Assembly (NCBI GenBank): GCA_021205375.1
Contig: JAJPXR010000246.1
Coordinates: 1 to 18,090, forward strand
Length of the DNA: 18,090 nt
Reading direction: 5' to 3'
From: Clostridiales bacterium
GTDB lineage: Bacteria > Bacillota > Clostridia > Oscillospirales > Oscillospiraceae
The position numbers and the translations under genes were made by a program. A model generated the notes under the pieces. The model was given only the letters and a program-made list of their open reading frames with translations, was not told the DNA's origin and made no database searches. This document shows, in pieces, positions 5,739 through 12,518 of the stretch (position 1 is its first letter; the number at the start of each line of letters is the position of its first letter).

Positions 5739-7385
5739 TTATACCTCTGCGTCGTCGTCATCCTCCCGACCGCTGAGGGAGTAGGCCACGTTGTAGGCGT
5801 GGTCGGCGCAGCGCTCCAGGTCGGTGACGAAGTCAGAGAAGATGACGCCGCCGAAGGCTTCGCACTGGCGGTTCATCAGCCGCTCCACGTGGCGGGCGGT
5901 GCAGGAATCCTGGAGGTGGTCCACCTTCTGCTCCAGCTCGTCCACCATGTCCAGGTTCTCGTAGCTGTCCATGGAGAACACCTCCAGGCTGCACTGGACA
6001 CTCTCCAGGGTGGCCTGCGAGATTTCCTGCAAGTCGTTCAGTCCCGCCTGGGAGATGGTGCCCTTCCGGTCCCGGAGCTTTTCCGCGTACTCGGTCAGGT
6101 TCACCGCGTAGTCGCTGATGCGCTCGATGTCGGCCACGTCCAGCAACAGCTTGGTCAGCCGGGTGCGGTCCTTGTCAGACAGGCGGTAGGAGCGCAACTC
6201 CACCAGCGCCATGGTGATGTTGTGGTCCAGGTAATCCACGGTGTCCTCCCCGTCGATGACCTCCTGGAGCCGGTCATAGTCGTCCTCGAAGAAACACTCA
6301 ATGGCGGTGGTCAGGTTTTGCAGGGCGAAGTGGCCCATGCGGACGATCTCCAACTTGGCGTTGGACAGGGCCACCGCCGCCGGGATGCTGGTGAAGTGGT
6401 TGATGTAGATGAGCTGCTGCTCTCTGGCCTTTCGGGTCTCCTCCGGCAGAACGGGGATGATGGTCTGGGCCAGCTTGACGATCATGGGGGCGAAGCCGAA
6501 CTCCACCACCACGGCGATGATGGCGAAAATGGTGTGGGTGTTGGCGATTTGCCGCCCCACGTTGTCGGGGGACAGAGACTGGATGGCAGTCAAAATCTGG
6601 GGGAACACGGTGATGAGCGTGGTCAGCAGCACGGCGCGGATCAGGTTAAAAACCAGGTTCAAAATGGCGGTGCGCTTGCCGTTGCGGTTGGCGGTGAGGG
6701 AGGCCAGCAGGTTGGGAGTGACGGAGCCCACCGCCGCGCCGATGACCAGGTAGACGGCCATCTGGTAGTCCAAAATCCCCTGAACGGCGAACGCCTGGAA
6801 GATGACCGTGGAGGAGGAGGAACTTTGCAGCAGGGCGGTGAAGGCCACGCCGAACAAAATCGCCAGGAACGGGTTGTGCAGGTTGGACATCAGGTCGATG
6901 AACGCCTGCGATTCCGACAGAGGGGCAATGGCGCTCTTCATGATGGAGATGCCGACAAACAGCATACCGAAGCCCAGGATAATGGAGCCAACGTCCCGGA
7001 CGAAGGTCTTGGAGAAGAACAGATACATGACCGCGCCCACAAAGAGGATCAGCGGGGCGTAGGCGCTCAGGTTGAAGGCGGTCAACTGGGCGGTGATGGT
7101 GGTGCCGATGTTGGCACCCATAATGACGCCAATGGCCTGGGACAGTGTCATCAGCCCGGAGTTGACGAAGCCGATGACCATCACGTCGGTGGCGGAGGAG
7201 CTTTGGATCATCAGTGTGACAAGAATACCCACCAGCACCGCCATCACACGGTTGCTGGTGGCCTTTTCCAAAATCAACCTCAGATTGTCGCCGGCGGCGT
7301 TGCGCAGGCCGGCAGACATCAGCGTCATGCCGTAGAGGAACAGCCCCACTCCGCCCAGCAGGGAAAAAGCATCTAAAACGGTCAT
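5739..7385 (-). CDS. Na+/phosphate cotransporter with PhoU-like C-terminal domain
   Basis: This 548-residue inner-membrane protein has an N-terminal transporter part (about residues 1-320) and a soluble PhoU-like helical domain (about 345-535). The transporter has the two inverted repeats of the PF02690 family, each with its diagnostic QSSS: QSSSATD at 61-67 and QSSSSST at 187-193, plus GANIGTT at 90-96. Several hydrophobic helices flank these. The family (NptA/YjbB type) couples phosphate movement to sodium, and the PhoU-like domain is common in bacterial members and may tune activity. The length is typical and no damage is seen. AAGGTAAGGA precedes the ATG on the minus strand. The gene has its own promoter and no pst/pho neighbours. 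It could work in uptake or export, which the sequence does not settle. Confidence 0.93.
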   Translation of the reverse strand: MTVLDAFSLLGGVGLFLYGMTLMSAGLRNAAGDNLRLILEKATSNRVMAVLVGILVTLMIQSSSATDVMVIGFVNSGLMTLSQAIGVIMGANIGTTITAQLTAFNLSAYAPLILFVGAVMYLFFSKTFVRDVGSIILGFGMLFVGISIMKSAIAPLSESQAFIDLMSNLHNPFLAILFGVAFTALLQSSSSSTVIFQAFAVQGILDYQMAVYLVIGAAVGSVTPNLLASLTANRNGKRTAILNLVFNLIRAVLLTTLITVFPQILTAIQSLSPDNVGRQIANTHTIFAIIAVVVEFGFAPMIVKLAQTIIPVLPEETRKAREQQLIYINHFTSIPAAVALSNAKLEIVRMGHFALQNLTTAIECFFEDDYDRLQEVIDGEDTVDYLDHNITMALVELRSYRLSDKDRTRLTKLLLDVADIERISDYAVNLTEYAEKLRDRKGTISQAGLNDLQEISQATLESVQCSLEVFSMDSYENLDMVDELEQKVDHLQDSCTARHVERLMNRQCEAFGGVIFSDFVTDLERCADHAYNVAYSLSGREDDDDAEV

Positions 7386-7440
7386 AGTCCTTACCTTCCA
7401 ATAGCATACATAAATTTTTCAAACGGTTTAACTGAACTTT

Positions 7441-7469
7441 ACTATATCATATTTATGCCGCTGATGCAA
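7441..7469 (-). promoter_or_regulatory. Promoter of the Na+/phosphate cotransporter gene
   Basis: On the minus strand TTGCAT (7464-7469), 17 nt and TATAGT (7441-7446), with TGA just before the -10 (extended). The leader would be about 50 nt. No Pho-box-like direct repeat was evident. Confidence 0.65.
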
Positions 7470-7636
7470 GGGGAATTGCGAAATAATGACGAAACCACCA
7501 GAATATAGCGGAAAAATGGAACAAATATGAACGAAATAATGCAAAATAAACATCTTAAAAGCACTTTTTTTCATTTTTACGGGGCGTTGGGCGGAGGTGC
7601 CTCGGTGGCGGGCGGACGGCCCCAAAACGCAAAAAG

Positions 7637-7668
7637 AAAAGCCCGTAACGAAACCGTTACAGGCTTTT
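7637..7668 (-). terminator. Terminator of the tRNA-Pro gene
   Basis: On the minus strand AAAAGCCTGTAACG pairs with CGTTACGGGCTTTT around the loop GTTT. The 14-bp stem has one G-T pair and is followed by CTTTTT (7631-7636). It begins 4 nt after the tRNA CCA end. Confidence 0.88.
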
Positions 7669-7672
7669 CTCC

Positions 7673-7749
7673 TGGTCCGAGTGTTGAGATTCGAACTCAA
7701 GGCCTCTTGAACCCCATTCAAGCGCGATACCAAACTTCGCCACACCCGG
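7673..7749 (-). tRNA. tRNA-Pro (anticodon GGG)
   Basis: Read on the minus strand, all arms fold. The acceptor CCGGGTG pairs with CACTCGG (one G-T), the D stem is GCGA/TCGC, the anticodon stem CTTGA/TCAAG holds the loop ATGGGGT, and the T stem TTGAG/CTCAA holds TTCGAAT. The discriminator is A and CCA is encoded. GGG at loop positions 34-36 reads proline codons CCC and CCU. Position 32 is A and 38 is T, a cross-loop combination noted in some proline and alanine tRNAs. The length is 77 nt including CCA. The gene is solitary, with its own promoter and terminator. Confidence 0.95.
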
Positions 7750-7777
7750 ATGTCTGTCATCTCCTGACGACTTGTAT

Positions 7778-7806
7778 ATAATAGCACGACTCACCGAAAA
7801 AAGCAA
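7778..7806 (-). promoter_or_regulatory. Promoter of the tRNA-Pro gene
   Basis: On the minus strand TTGCTT (7801-7806), a 17-nt spacer and TATTAT (7778-7783), ending 28 nt before the mature 5' end of the tRNA. Confidence 0.65.
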
Positions 7807-7930
7807 GAGCAAATTTTTGAAAAGAACGAATAAATTTCGGAGGCGGAAAGGCGGAAAAATCGACGACTTTGCCAGAGGGAATGTTTAGAACTGGAAAAAA
7901 GGGAACAGAATAACAGGCAGCGGCAGGCAA

Positions 7931-7955
7931 AGGGCGAAGCGCACCTTGCGCCGCC
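7931..7955 (+). other. Small GC hairpin upstream of clpC
   Basis: GCGC-acctt-GCGC with flanking partly pairing GGCG/GCC bases lies in the clpC leader, about 15 nt before the ribosome binding site. The 7807-7970 stretch has no convincing promoter and no CtsR-type tandem heptamer that I can see. The function of this hairpin is unknown. Confidence 0.2.
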
Positions 7956-7978
7956 GCGATTGAAATAACAAGGAGCGG

Positions 7979-10459
7979 ATGACGATGAACTGCGAATCGG
8001 GGACCGGAGCGGGCCTGACCAGGTGCGCCCAAAACGCCCTGCGGCGGGCCAGGGACGAGGCCAGAGGGCTGGGCCACAACTATGTGGGCAGCGAGCATCT
8101 GCTGCTGGGTTTGGCGGAAGTGTCAGAGGGGCGGGCCGCCCAGATGCTCCGGTCCTCCGGGCTGGAGCCGGAGGGCCTGCGGGAGACGGTGGCGAAGCTG
8201 GTGGGTGTGGGGGCCGTGGGCTGCGCGCCCATGCAGGGGCTGACCCCCCGGTGCCGGAAAATCGTCGAGCTGGCTGCCGCCGAGAGCAGCCGGATGAAGA
8301 GCGGCGGCGTGGGGACGGAACACCTGCTGGTGGGCATCCTCCGGGAAGGGGAGGGCACCGCCGCCCGCATCCTCAGCAGCGGCGGCGTGGAGCTGCGGAC
8401 GCTGTACAGCACCCTTTTCACCGCCATGGGCGAAAGCGGCGGCGCGGTGTTCTGGGAACGGAAGGGCCGGGAGGGGGAGCCGGTGCGGGAGTCCAAGCTG
8501 CTGGACCAGTTCGCGCGGGACATGACCCGGCTGGCGGAGACCAAACGGCTGGACCCGGTGACGGGCCGGGAGCCGGAGCTGAACCGGGTCATCCAAATCC
8601 TCTGCCGCAGGACCAAGAACAACCCCGTCCTGCTGGGGGAGCCAGGCGTGGGTAAAACGGCGGTGGCCGAGGGGCTGGCCCAGCGGCTGGCCGCTGGGGA
8701 CGTGCCGGAGGCCCTCCGGGGCAAGCGGCTGCTGTCCATGGACCTCTCCGCTACCGTGGCGGGCACCAAGTACCGGGGCGAGTTCGAGGAACGGGTCAAG
8801 CGCCTCATCCGGGAGGTCCAGCGGGTGGGCAACGTCATCCTCTTTCTGGACGAGCTGCACACCATCGTAGGAGCGGGCAGCGCAGAAGGCTCTATCGACG
8901 CGGCCAACATCTTAAAACCCGCCCTGTCCCGTGGAGAAATCCAGGTGCTGGGGGCCACCACCCAAGAGGAGTACCGCCGCTATATCCGCAAGGACGCCGC
9001 TCTGGAGCGCCGGTTTCAGCCGGTGACGGTGGAACCGCCCAGCCGGGAGCAGGCGGTGGAGATTTTGCAAAACCTGCGCAGCCGCTACGAGGCCCACCAC
9101 CGGCTCACCATCGACGCCGACGCGATCGAGGCGGCGGTGGAGCTGAGTGTTCGCTATCTGCCAGACCGCTACCTGCCCGACAAGGCGGTGGACCTGATGG
9201 ACGAGGCGGCGGCGCGGGCCAAAATCGCCGCCGAGGTGTCGCCGGAGGCCCTCCGCGCCCTGGAGGACAAGCGGCAGGAGGCGGTGGCCGCCCTGGAAAA
9301 GGCCATTCGCGGGCAGGACTACGAGAAGGCTGCCCTGTTCCGGGACGCGGAGCAGAGCTACCGCCGCCAAATGGAGGAGGCCCGGCGTGCGTGGTATCGC
9401 TCGTCCCAGCGGCAGGCGGTGACGGTCCGCCGGGAGGATGTGGCCGCGGTGCTGGCCGACTGGACGGGCATCCCTGTGGCCTCCATCACCGAGGACGAGA
9501 GCCGCAGGCTATTGGCCCTGGAGGACACCCTTCACCGCCGGGTGGTGGGCCAGCGGCAGGCCGTTGAGGCCGTGGCCCGGTGCATCCGCCGCAGCCGCTC
9601 CGGTTTAAAGGAGGAGAACCGGCCTGTCGGCTCCTTCCTGTTCGCCGGCCCCTCCGGCGTGGGTAAAACCGAGTTGTGCCGCGCCCTGGCGGAAGCCTTG
9701 TTCGGCACAGACGAGGCCCTGCTGCGGCTGGATATGTCGGAGTATATGGAGGCCCAGTCCGCCTCCCGGCTCATCGGGTCCCCACCCGGCTATGTGGGCT
9801 ACGAGGAGGGGGGACGGCTGACCGAGGCCGTCCGCAAGCGGCCTTACCGGGTGATTTTGTTCGACGAGCTGGAAAAGGCCCACCCGGAGGTGTGGAACCT
9901 GCTGTTGCAAATTTTGGAGGACGGCGCGCTCACCGACAGCCAGGGGCAAAAGGCGGACTTCCGCAACGCGGTCATTGTCATGACCACCAACGCGGGGGCG
10001 GACGCTCTCTCCGCTCAGGAACATCCTCTGGGGTTTGGAAATAGGGGAGAGGAGAGCCGCCAGAGCGCCGTCCGTGGGGCGCTGAAAAAGCTGTTTCGCC
10101 CGGAATTTTTGAACCGCATCGACGAAATCATCTGCTTCCAGAAGCTGACCGGGGAGGAGGTGCAGGAGATCGCCCGGCTGATGCTCCGGCAGTCCGGCCA
10201 GCGGCTGACCGCTCAGGGCGTCCGGCTGGAGGCCGACGATACGGCGGTGGAACTGATTGCTCAGGAGGGCCAGGACCCCACCCTGGGAGTGCGCCCTCTG
10301 CGGCGGTATCTCCGCGCCCACCTGGAGGACCCGGCGGCGGAACTGCTGCTGTCCGGCGAGCTGAGCCGGGGAGACACGCTTTGCGTGACGACAGAGGGCC
10401 AGGAGCTGGTTTTGACGGTCCAGCGGCCCAGCGCGGCCCAGGCGGGAGAGAAGTCGTAA
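7979..10459 (+). CDS. clpC: ClpC-type AAA+ unfoldase (Clp protease ATPase subunit)
   Basis: This Hsp100 class I protein of about 826 residues has two Clp_N repeats (about 10-80 and 85-150). The first AAA+ domain has Walker A GEPGVGKT (220-227), Walker B ILFLDE (287-292) and pore loop GTKYRGEFEER. A short middle region holds a UVR-like stretch (EKAIRGQDYEKAALFRD, about 440-456). The second AAA+ domain has Walker A GPSGVGKT (557-564), pore loop GSPPGYVGYEEGG, Walker B VILFDE (625-630) and arginine finger region FRPEFLNRID. All catalytic motifs look intact. It would unfold proteins and feed them to ClpP. Two starts compete: ATG 7979 is only 3 nt from AGGAG, while ATG 7985 is 9 nt away and fits better, so the protein may begin two residues later. 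Unlike many Firmicutes it is not in a ctsR-mcsA-mcsB-clpC operon; it stands alone. Confidence 0.93.
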   Translation: MTMNCESGTGAGLTRCAQNALRRARDEARGLGHNYVGSEHLLLGLAEVSEGRAAQMLRSSGLEPEGLRETVAKLVGVGAVGCAPMQGLTPRCRKIVELAAAESSRMKSGGVGTEHLLVGILREGEGTAARILSSGGVELRTLYSTLFTAMGESGGAVFWERKGREGEPVRESKLLDQFARDMTRLAETKRLDPVTGREPELNRVIQILCRRTKNNPVLLGEPGVGKTAVAEGLAQRLAAGDVPEALRGKRLLSMDLSATVAGTKYRGEFEERVKRLIREVQRVGNVILFLDELHTIVGAGSAEGSIDAANILKPALSRGEIQVLGATTQEEYRRYIRKDAALERRFQPVTVEPPSREQAVEILQNLRSRYEAHHRLTIDADAIEAAVELSVRYLPDRYLPDKAVDLMDEAAARAKIAAEVSPEALRALEDKRQEAVAALEKAIRGQDYEKAALFRDAEQSYRRQMEEARRAWYRSSQRQAVTVRREDVAAVLADWTGIPVASITEDESRRLLALEDTLHRRVVGQRQAVEAVARCIRRSRSGLKEENRPVGSFLFAGPSGVGKTELCRALAEALFGTDEALLRLDMSEYMEAQSASRLIGSPPGYVGYEEGGRLTEAVRKRPYRVILFDELEKAHPEVWNLLLQILEDGALTDSQGQKADFRNAVIVMTTNAGADALSAQEHPLGFGNRGEESRQSAVRGALKKLFRPEFLNRIDEIICFQKLTGEEVQEIARLMLRQSGQRLTAQGVRLEADDTAVELIAQEGQDPTLGVRPLRRYLRAHLEDPAAELLLSGELSRGDTLCVTTEGQELVLTVQRPSAAQAGEKS

Positions 10460-10483
10460 CGGGGAAACAAAAGGAGTGGTCTG

Positions 10484-10528
10484 TTGCAAAATGTAGGTTG
10501 TAAAATGGGATTTCTGTGCGAAATTTGA
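10484..10528 (+). CDS. Possible 14-residue small ORF after clpC
   Basis: A TTG at 10484, 7 nt after AAGGAG (10471-10476), opens a frame encoding MQNVGCKMGFLCEI that stops with TGA at 10526-10528. The ribosome binding site is as good as those of real genes here, which is the only positive sign. An imperfect direct repeat GTTG(C/T)AAAATG (10483-10493 and 10497-10507) lies inside it and an inverted repeat begins at its end. It may be chance. Confidence 0.2.
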   Translation: MQNVGCKMGFLCEI

Positions 10529-10548
10529 GTAAAATAGATAACTCAAAT
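10523..10548. repeat. Inverted repeat between clpC and the CLC gene
   Basis: ATTTGAGT (10523-10530) and ACTCAAAT (10541-10548) are perfect 8-bp arms separated by the A/T-rich spacer AAAATAGATA. No T tract follows directly, so it is a poor terminator. Its place about 40 nt upstream of the CLC -10 box also allows an operator role. Confidence 0.4.
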
Positions 10549-10582
10549 CTCCCTCTCTGCTCTGGTGTTTTTCTTCTCAACG

Positions 10583-10591
10583 TGCTATACT
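10583..10591 (+). promoter_or_regulatory. Extended -10 promoter for the CLC transporter gene
   Basis: TGCTATACT at 10583-10591 is TATACT preceded by TGN. The best -35 at 17 nt (TGGTGT, 10563-10568) is weak, which fits an extended -10 promoter. The leader would be about 38 nt. Confidence 0.4.
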
Positions 10592-10635
10592 CTCGTAGGA
10601 AAATCTCCGAAAAGAAAAAGAGAGGGAGCATAACC

Positions 10636-11997
10636 ATGTGGGAAAAAATCAAGGACGCGCTGACGGAAGTCCTCATTGAAATACTGGAGCTGTGGGCCAG
10701 GTTCCGGGTCTACGTCGAGCGGGAGTGGGTGGCTTTTTTCAAGTGGTGCGGCTTTTCCATCGTAGTGGGCGTGGTAGTGGGCGTGGTCGGCGCGGCCTTC
10801 CACCATGCGGTGGAGTGGGCCACCGCCGCCCGGACCGCGTACCCCTGGCTGCTCTACCTGCTGCCGGTGGCGGGCCTGGCCATCGCGGGGCTGTACCACC
10901 TCTTTAAAATGGACGACGACGCAGGGACGGAGTTCGTGCTGGCTTCGGTGCGGGACGCCCGGAAGCTGCGCATCAGCATGGTGCCGCTGATTTTCATCTC
11001 CACGGTGCTGACCCACCTGTGCGGCGGCTCCGCCGGACGGGAGGGGGCCGCCCTCCAAATCGGCGGCGGCATCTCCGCCTGGCTGGGGCGGTTGCTCCAT
11101 CTGGACGACCGGGACCGGCGTATCACCACCATGGCGGGCATGGCGGCGGGGTTCTCCGCCCTGTTCGGCACGCCGCTGGCGGCGGCGGTCTTTGCCATGG
11201 AGGTGGAGAGCGTGGGAGTCATGTACTACGCCGCCATCGTCCCCTGCTTCCTCTCCGCGCTGCTGGCCAGCATCGTGGCCGGGTTCTGCGGCGGGGAGGC
11301 CACCAGCTTTGTGGTCTTTAACGCGCCTGACCTGACGGTGCTGGCGATGGTGCAGATCATCGTGCTGGGGGCGCTGTGTGGAATGCTCGCCAACATCTTC
11401 TGTCGGGCCATGCGGGGCTTCAGCAAGGCGTACCGCCACTTTTTCCACAAGACCTGGCAAAGGGCGCTGGCGGGCGGCTGCCTGGTCATCCTGCTGACGC
11501 TGATTTTTGGCCGGGACTACAACGGCGCGGGCATGGACGTCATCTCCGCCGCCCTGGGCGGCAGCGCCGACACCTGGGCCTTCCTGCTGAAAATCATCTT
11601 CACCGCCGCCACCCTGGGGGCAGGGTTCAAGGGCGGCGAGATCGTCCCCTCCTTCTTTGTGGGGGCCACCTTCGGCTGTGTGGTCGCGCCGCTGCTGGGC
11701 CTCTCGGCCAGCTTTGGCGCGGCGGTGGGCATGGTCGCCGTGTTCTGCGGCGTGACCAACTCCCCCATGACCTCCATTTTGCTGGGCTATGAACTGTTCG
11801 CCGGGGTGGGCGTGGCGCCTCTGGCCCTGGCGGTGGCGGTGAGCTACATGCTCTCCGGCTACACCGGCCTCTATCATCAGCAAAAGATCCTCTACTCCAA
11901 GACAAAAGCCGTTTACATCAACAAAATGGGCGACCAGGAGTATTTCAGCCGGGAACACGACCTGGACGACGACGGAACGGGGGAGAAGAACTCCTGA
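10636..11997 (+). CDS. CLC-family anion channel/transporter, filter atypical
   Basis: This 453-residue polytopic membrane protein is of the CLC family. GGSAGREGAALQIGG (about 130-144) carries the gating glutamate E136 of the GREGP motif, here with A instead of P. GGEIVPSFF (333-341) matches the GxFxP chloride-binding loop, and SGYTGLY (407-413) lies where the pore tyrosine is expected. The first filter motif, GSGIPE in CLC-ec1, reads DAGTEF (95-100), so the central serine is missing. LLYLLPxAG and LTHLxGGSAGREG resemble, from memory, the fluoride-exporting CLC-F branch, so a non-chloride substrate is possible. No fluoride riboswitch is visible upstream. The frame is open from 10516, but ATG 10636 is chosen: AGAGGGAG lies 7 nt upstream and the predicted promoter is inside the longer version. 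Confidence 0.88.
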   Translation: MWEKIKDALTEVLIEILELWARFRVYVEREWVAFFKWCGFSIVVGVVVGVVGAAFHHAVEWATAARTAYPWLLYLLPVAGLAIAGLYHLFKMDDDAGTEFVLASVRDARKLRISMVPLIFISTVLTHLCGGSAGREGAALQIGGGISAWLGRLLHLDDRDRRITTMAGMAAGFSALFGTPLAAAVFAMEVESVGVMYYAAIVPCFLSALLASIVAGFCGGEATSFVVFNAPDLTVLAMVQIIVLGALCGMLANIFCRAMRGFSKAYRHFFHKTWQRALAGGCLVILLTLIFGRDYNGAGMDVISAALGGSADTWAFLLKIIFTAATLGAGFKGGEIVPSFFVGATFGCVVAPLLGLSASFGAAVGMVAVFCGVTNSPMTSILLGYELFAGVGVAPLALAVAVSYMLSGYTGLYHQQKILYSKTKAVYINKMGDQEYFSREHDLDDDGTGEKNS

Positions 11998-12059
11998 CCG
12001 GGGAAACGGTTCGCTTACATAATTAAAATTGATTATTCTGGTGAATCAGCCACGTTCGA

Positions 12060-12077
12060 GTGGTTAGTGGTTAGTGG
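12060..12077. repeat. Short tandem repeat (GTGGTTA)2GTGG
   Basis: Two exact copies of the heptamer GTGGTTA followed by GTGG. It lies 70 nt upstream of the folded palindrome. I recall similar GTGGTTA/TTAGTGG runs in intergenic regions of gut Clostridia, but cannot verify this here. Confidence 0.7.
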
Positions 12078-12148
12078 CGAGAAAGTAGTTTTTTTCACTG
12101 AAAATCTCACAACTGTGGGACAAACCGGCACCAAACGACAAGCACTAT

Positions 12149-12208
12149 CCCCTCTTGCCTCCCCTGAAAGGGGAGGAGGGCCGCCGCCTTTAGGCGGTGG
12201 CGGAGGGG
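12149..12208. repeat. REP-like palindromic element folding as a three-way junction
   Basis: Three nested pairings are exact or nearly so. The outer CCCCTC (12149-12154) pairs with GAGGGG (12203-12208). Hairpin 1 is CCTCCCCT (12158-12165) with AGGGGAGG (12169-12176), loop GAA. Hairpin 2 is GCCGCCGCC (12180-12188) with GGCGGTGGC (12193-12201), loop TTTA and one G-T pair. The design is that of a dispersed intergenic palindrome (REP/MITE-like), common in this group, and not a terminator because no T tract follows. Confidence 0.6.
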
Positions 12209-12271
12209 TTCGCAGCGCATGGCTGGGCAAAAAAGAGAATCAGAACATAAAACAGCAAATACCTGCAAACC

Positions 12272-12325
12272 GCCAGGGATCTCCAGCGCAAACCAACCGT
12301 GCCGGAGGCCCCTGGCCGCTTTTTT
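12272..12325 (+). terminator. Orphan terminator-like hairpin
   Basis: GCCAGGG (12272-12278) pairs with CCCTGGC (12310-12316). After one mismatch, TCTCC (12280-12284) pairs with GGAGG (12304-12308) with one T-G pair. The loop is 19 nt and CGC then TTTTTT (12320-12325) follows. It may end the CLC transcript 270 nt late or end a small RNA that starts in this intergenic region. No strong promoter was found for the latter; TATTCT at 12034-12039 has only a poor -35. Confidence 0.55.
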
Positions 12326-12384
12326 GTGACACAGCCGGAGCAGGGGAAGGAATTTTGCCGAAAGGCACAAAACCACCGTGTAAA

Positions 12385-12407
12385 ATTTTCACATGTTTGG
12401 TGAAAAT
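12385..12407. repeat. Inverted repeat ATTTTCAC-N7-GTGAAAAT, candidate operator
   Basis: Perfect 8-bp arms (12385-12392 and 12400-12407) flank ATGTTTG. The site ends 23 nt upstream of the -35 box of the hexuronate operon, where an activator or repressor could bind. No T tract follows. Confidence 0.45.
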
Positions 12408-12414
12408 CTTCCTC

Positions 12415-12431
12415 AGTTTCTTGATGAAACT
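12415..12431. repeat. Inverted repeat AGTTTC-N5-GAAACT abutting the -35 box
   Basis: Perfect 6-bp arms (12415-12420 and 12426-12431) around TTGAT. The last base is the first base of the TTGACA -35, so a protein bound here would compete with RNA polymerase. It shares TTTC/GAAA half-sites with the inverted repeat at 12385-12407, but the spacing differs. Confidence 0.45.
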
Positions 12432-12459
12432 TGACAAATGAGAGAATCTGTACTATTCT
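12431..12459 (+). promoter_or_regulatory. Promoter of the hexuronate operon
   Basis: TTGACA (12431-12436), exactly 17 nt and TATTCT (12454-12459). Transcription should begin near 12466, giving a leader of about 53 nt before the uxuA ATG. This is the only strong promoter found for the six genes downstream. Confidence 0.8.
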
Positions 12460-12518
12460 TAACTTGAAGCAACTTATGCAATTCTAATTCTAAAACTAAG
12501 GTGAGGAGGAATCAGACT

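Larger units (their letters stand above)
11998..12518. other. 520-nt intergenic region with repeats and the operon promoter
   Basis: No convincing protein gene is present; the 124-codon frame at 12067-12441 runs through palindromes and has no ribosome binding site or recognisable features. The region holds a GTGGTTA tandem (12060-12077), a REP-like folded palindrome (12149-12208), an orphan terminator-like hairpin (12272-12325), two inverted repeats (12385-12407 and 12415-12431) and the uxu operon promoter (12431-12459). No clear terminator follows the CLC gene before 12272. Confidence 0.7.

Noticed and set aside
5709..7376. 555-codon open frame on the plus strand
   Set aside because: It is antisense to the Na+/phosphate cotransporter, rich in H, Q, G, D and V, has no family signature, and runs through the terminator at its start.
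10460..10635. Fluoride riboswitch upstream of the CLC gene
   Set aside because: The conserved GGNGATGG-type start and pseudoknot partners are absent, and the predicted leader after the -10 is only about 38 nt.
10585..11958. 457-codon open frame on the minus strand
   Set aside because: It is antisense to the CLC gene, with biased composition and no recognisable domain.
12067..12441. 124-codon open frame in the intergenic region
   Set aside because: It runs through the REP-like palindrome and the terminator hairpin, with no ribosome binding site or recognisable protein features.
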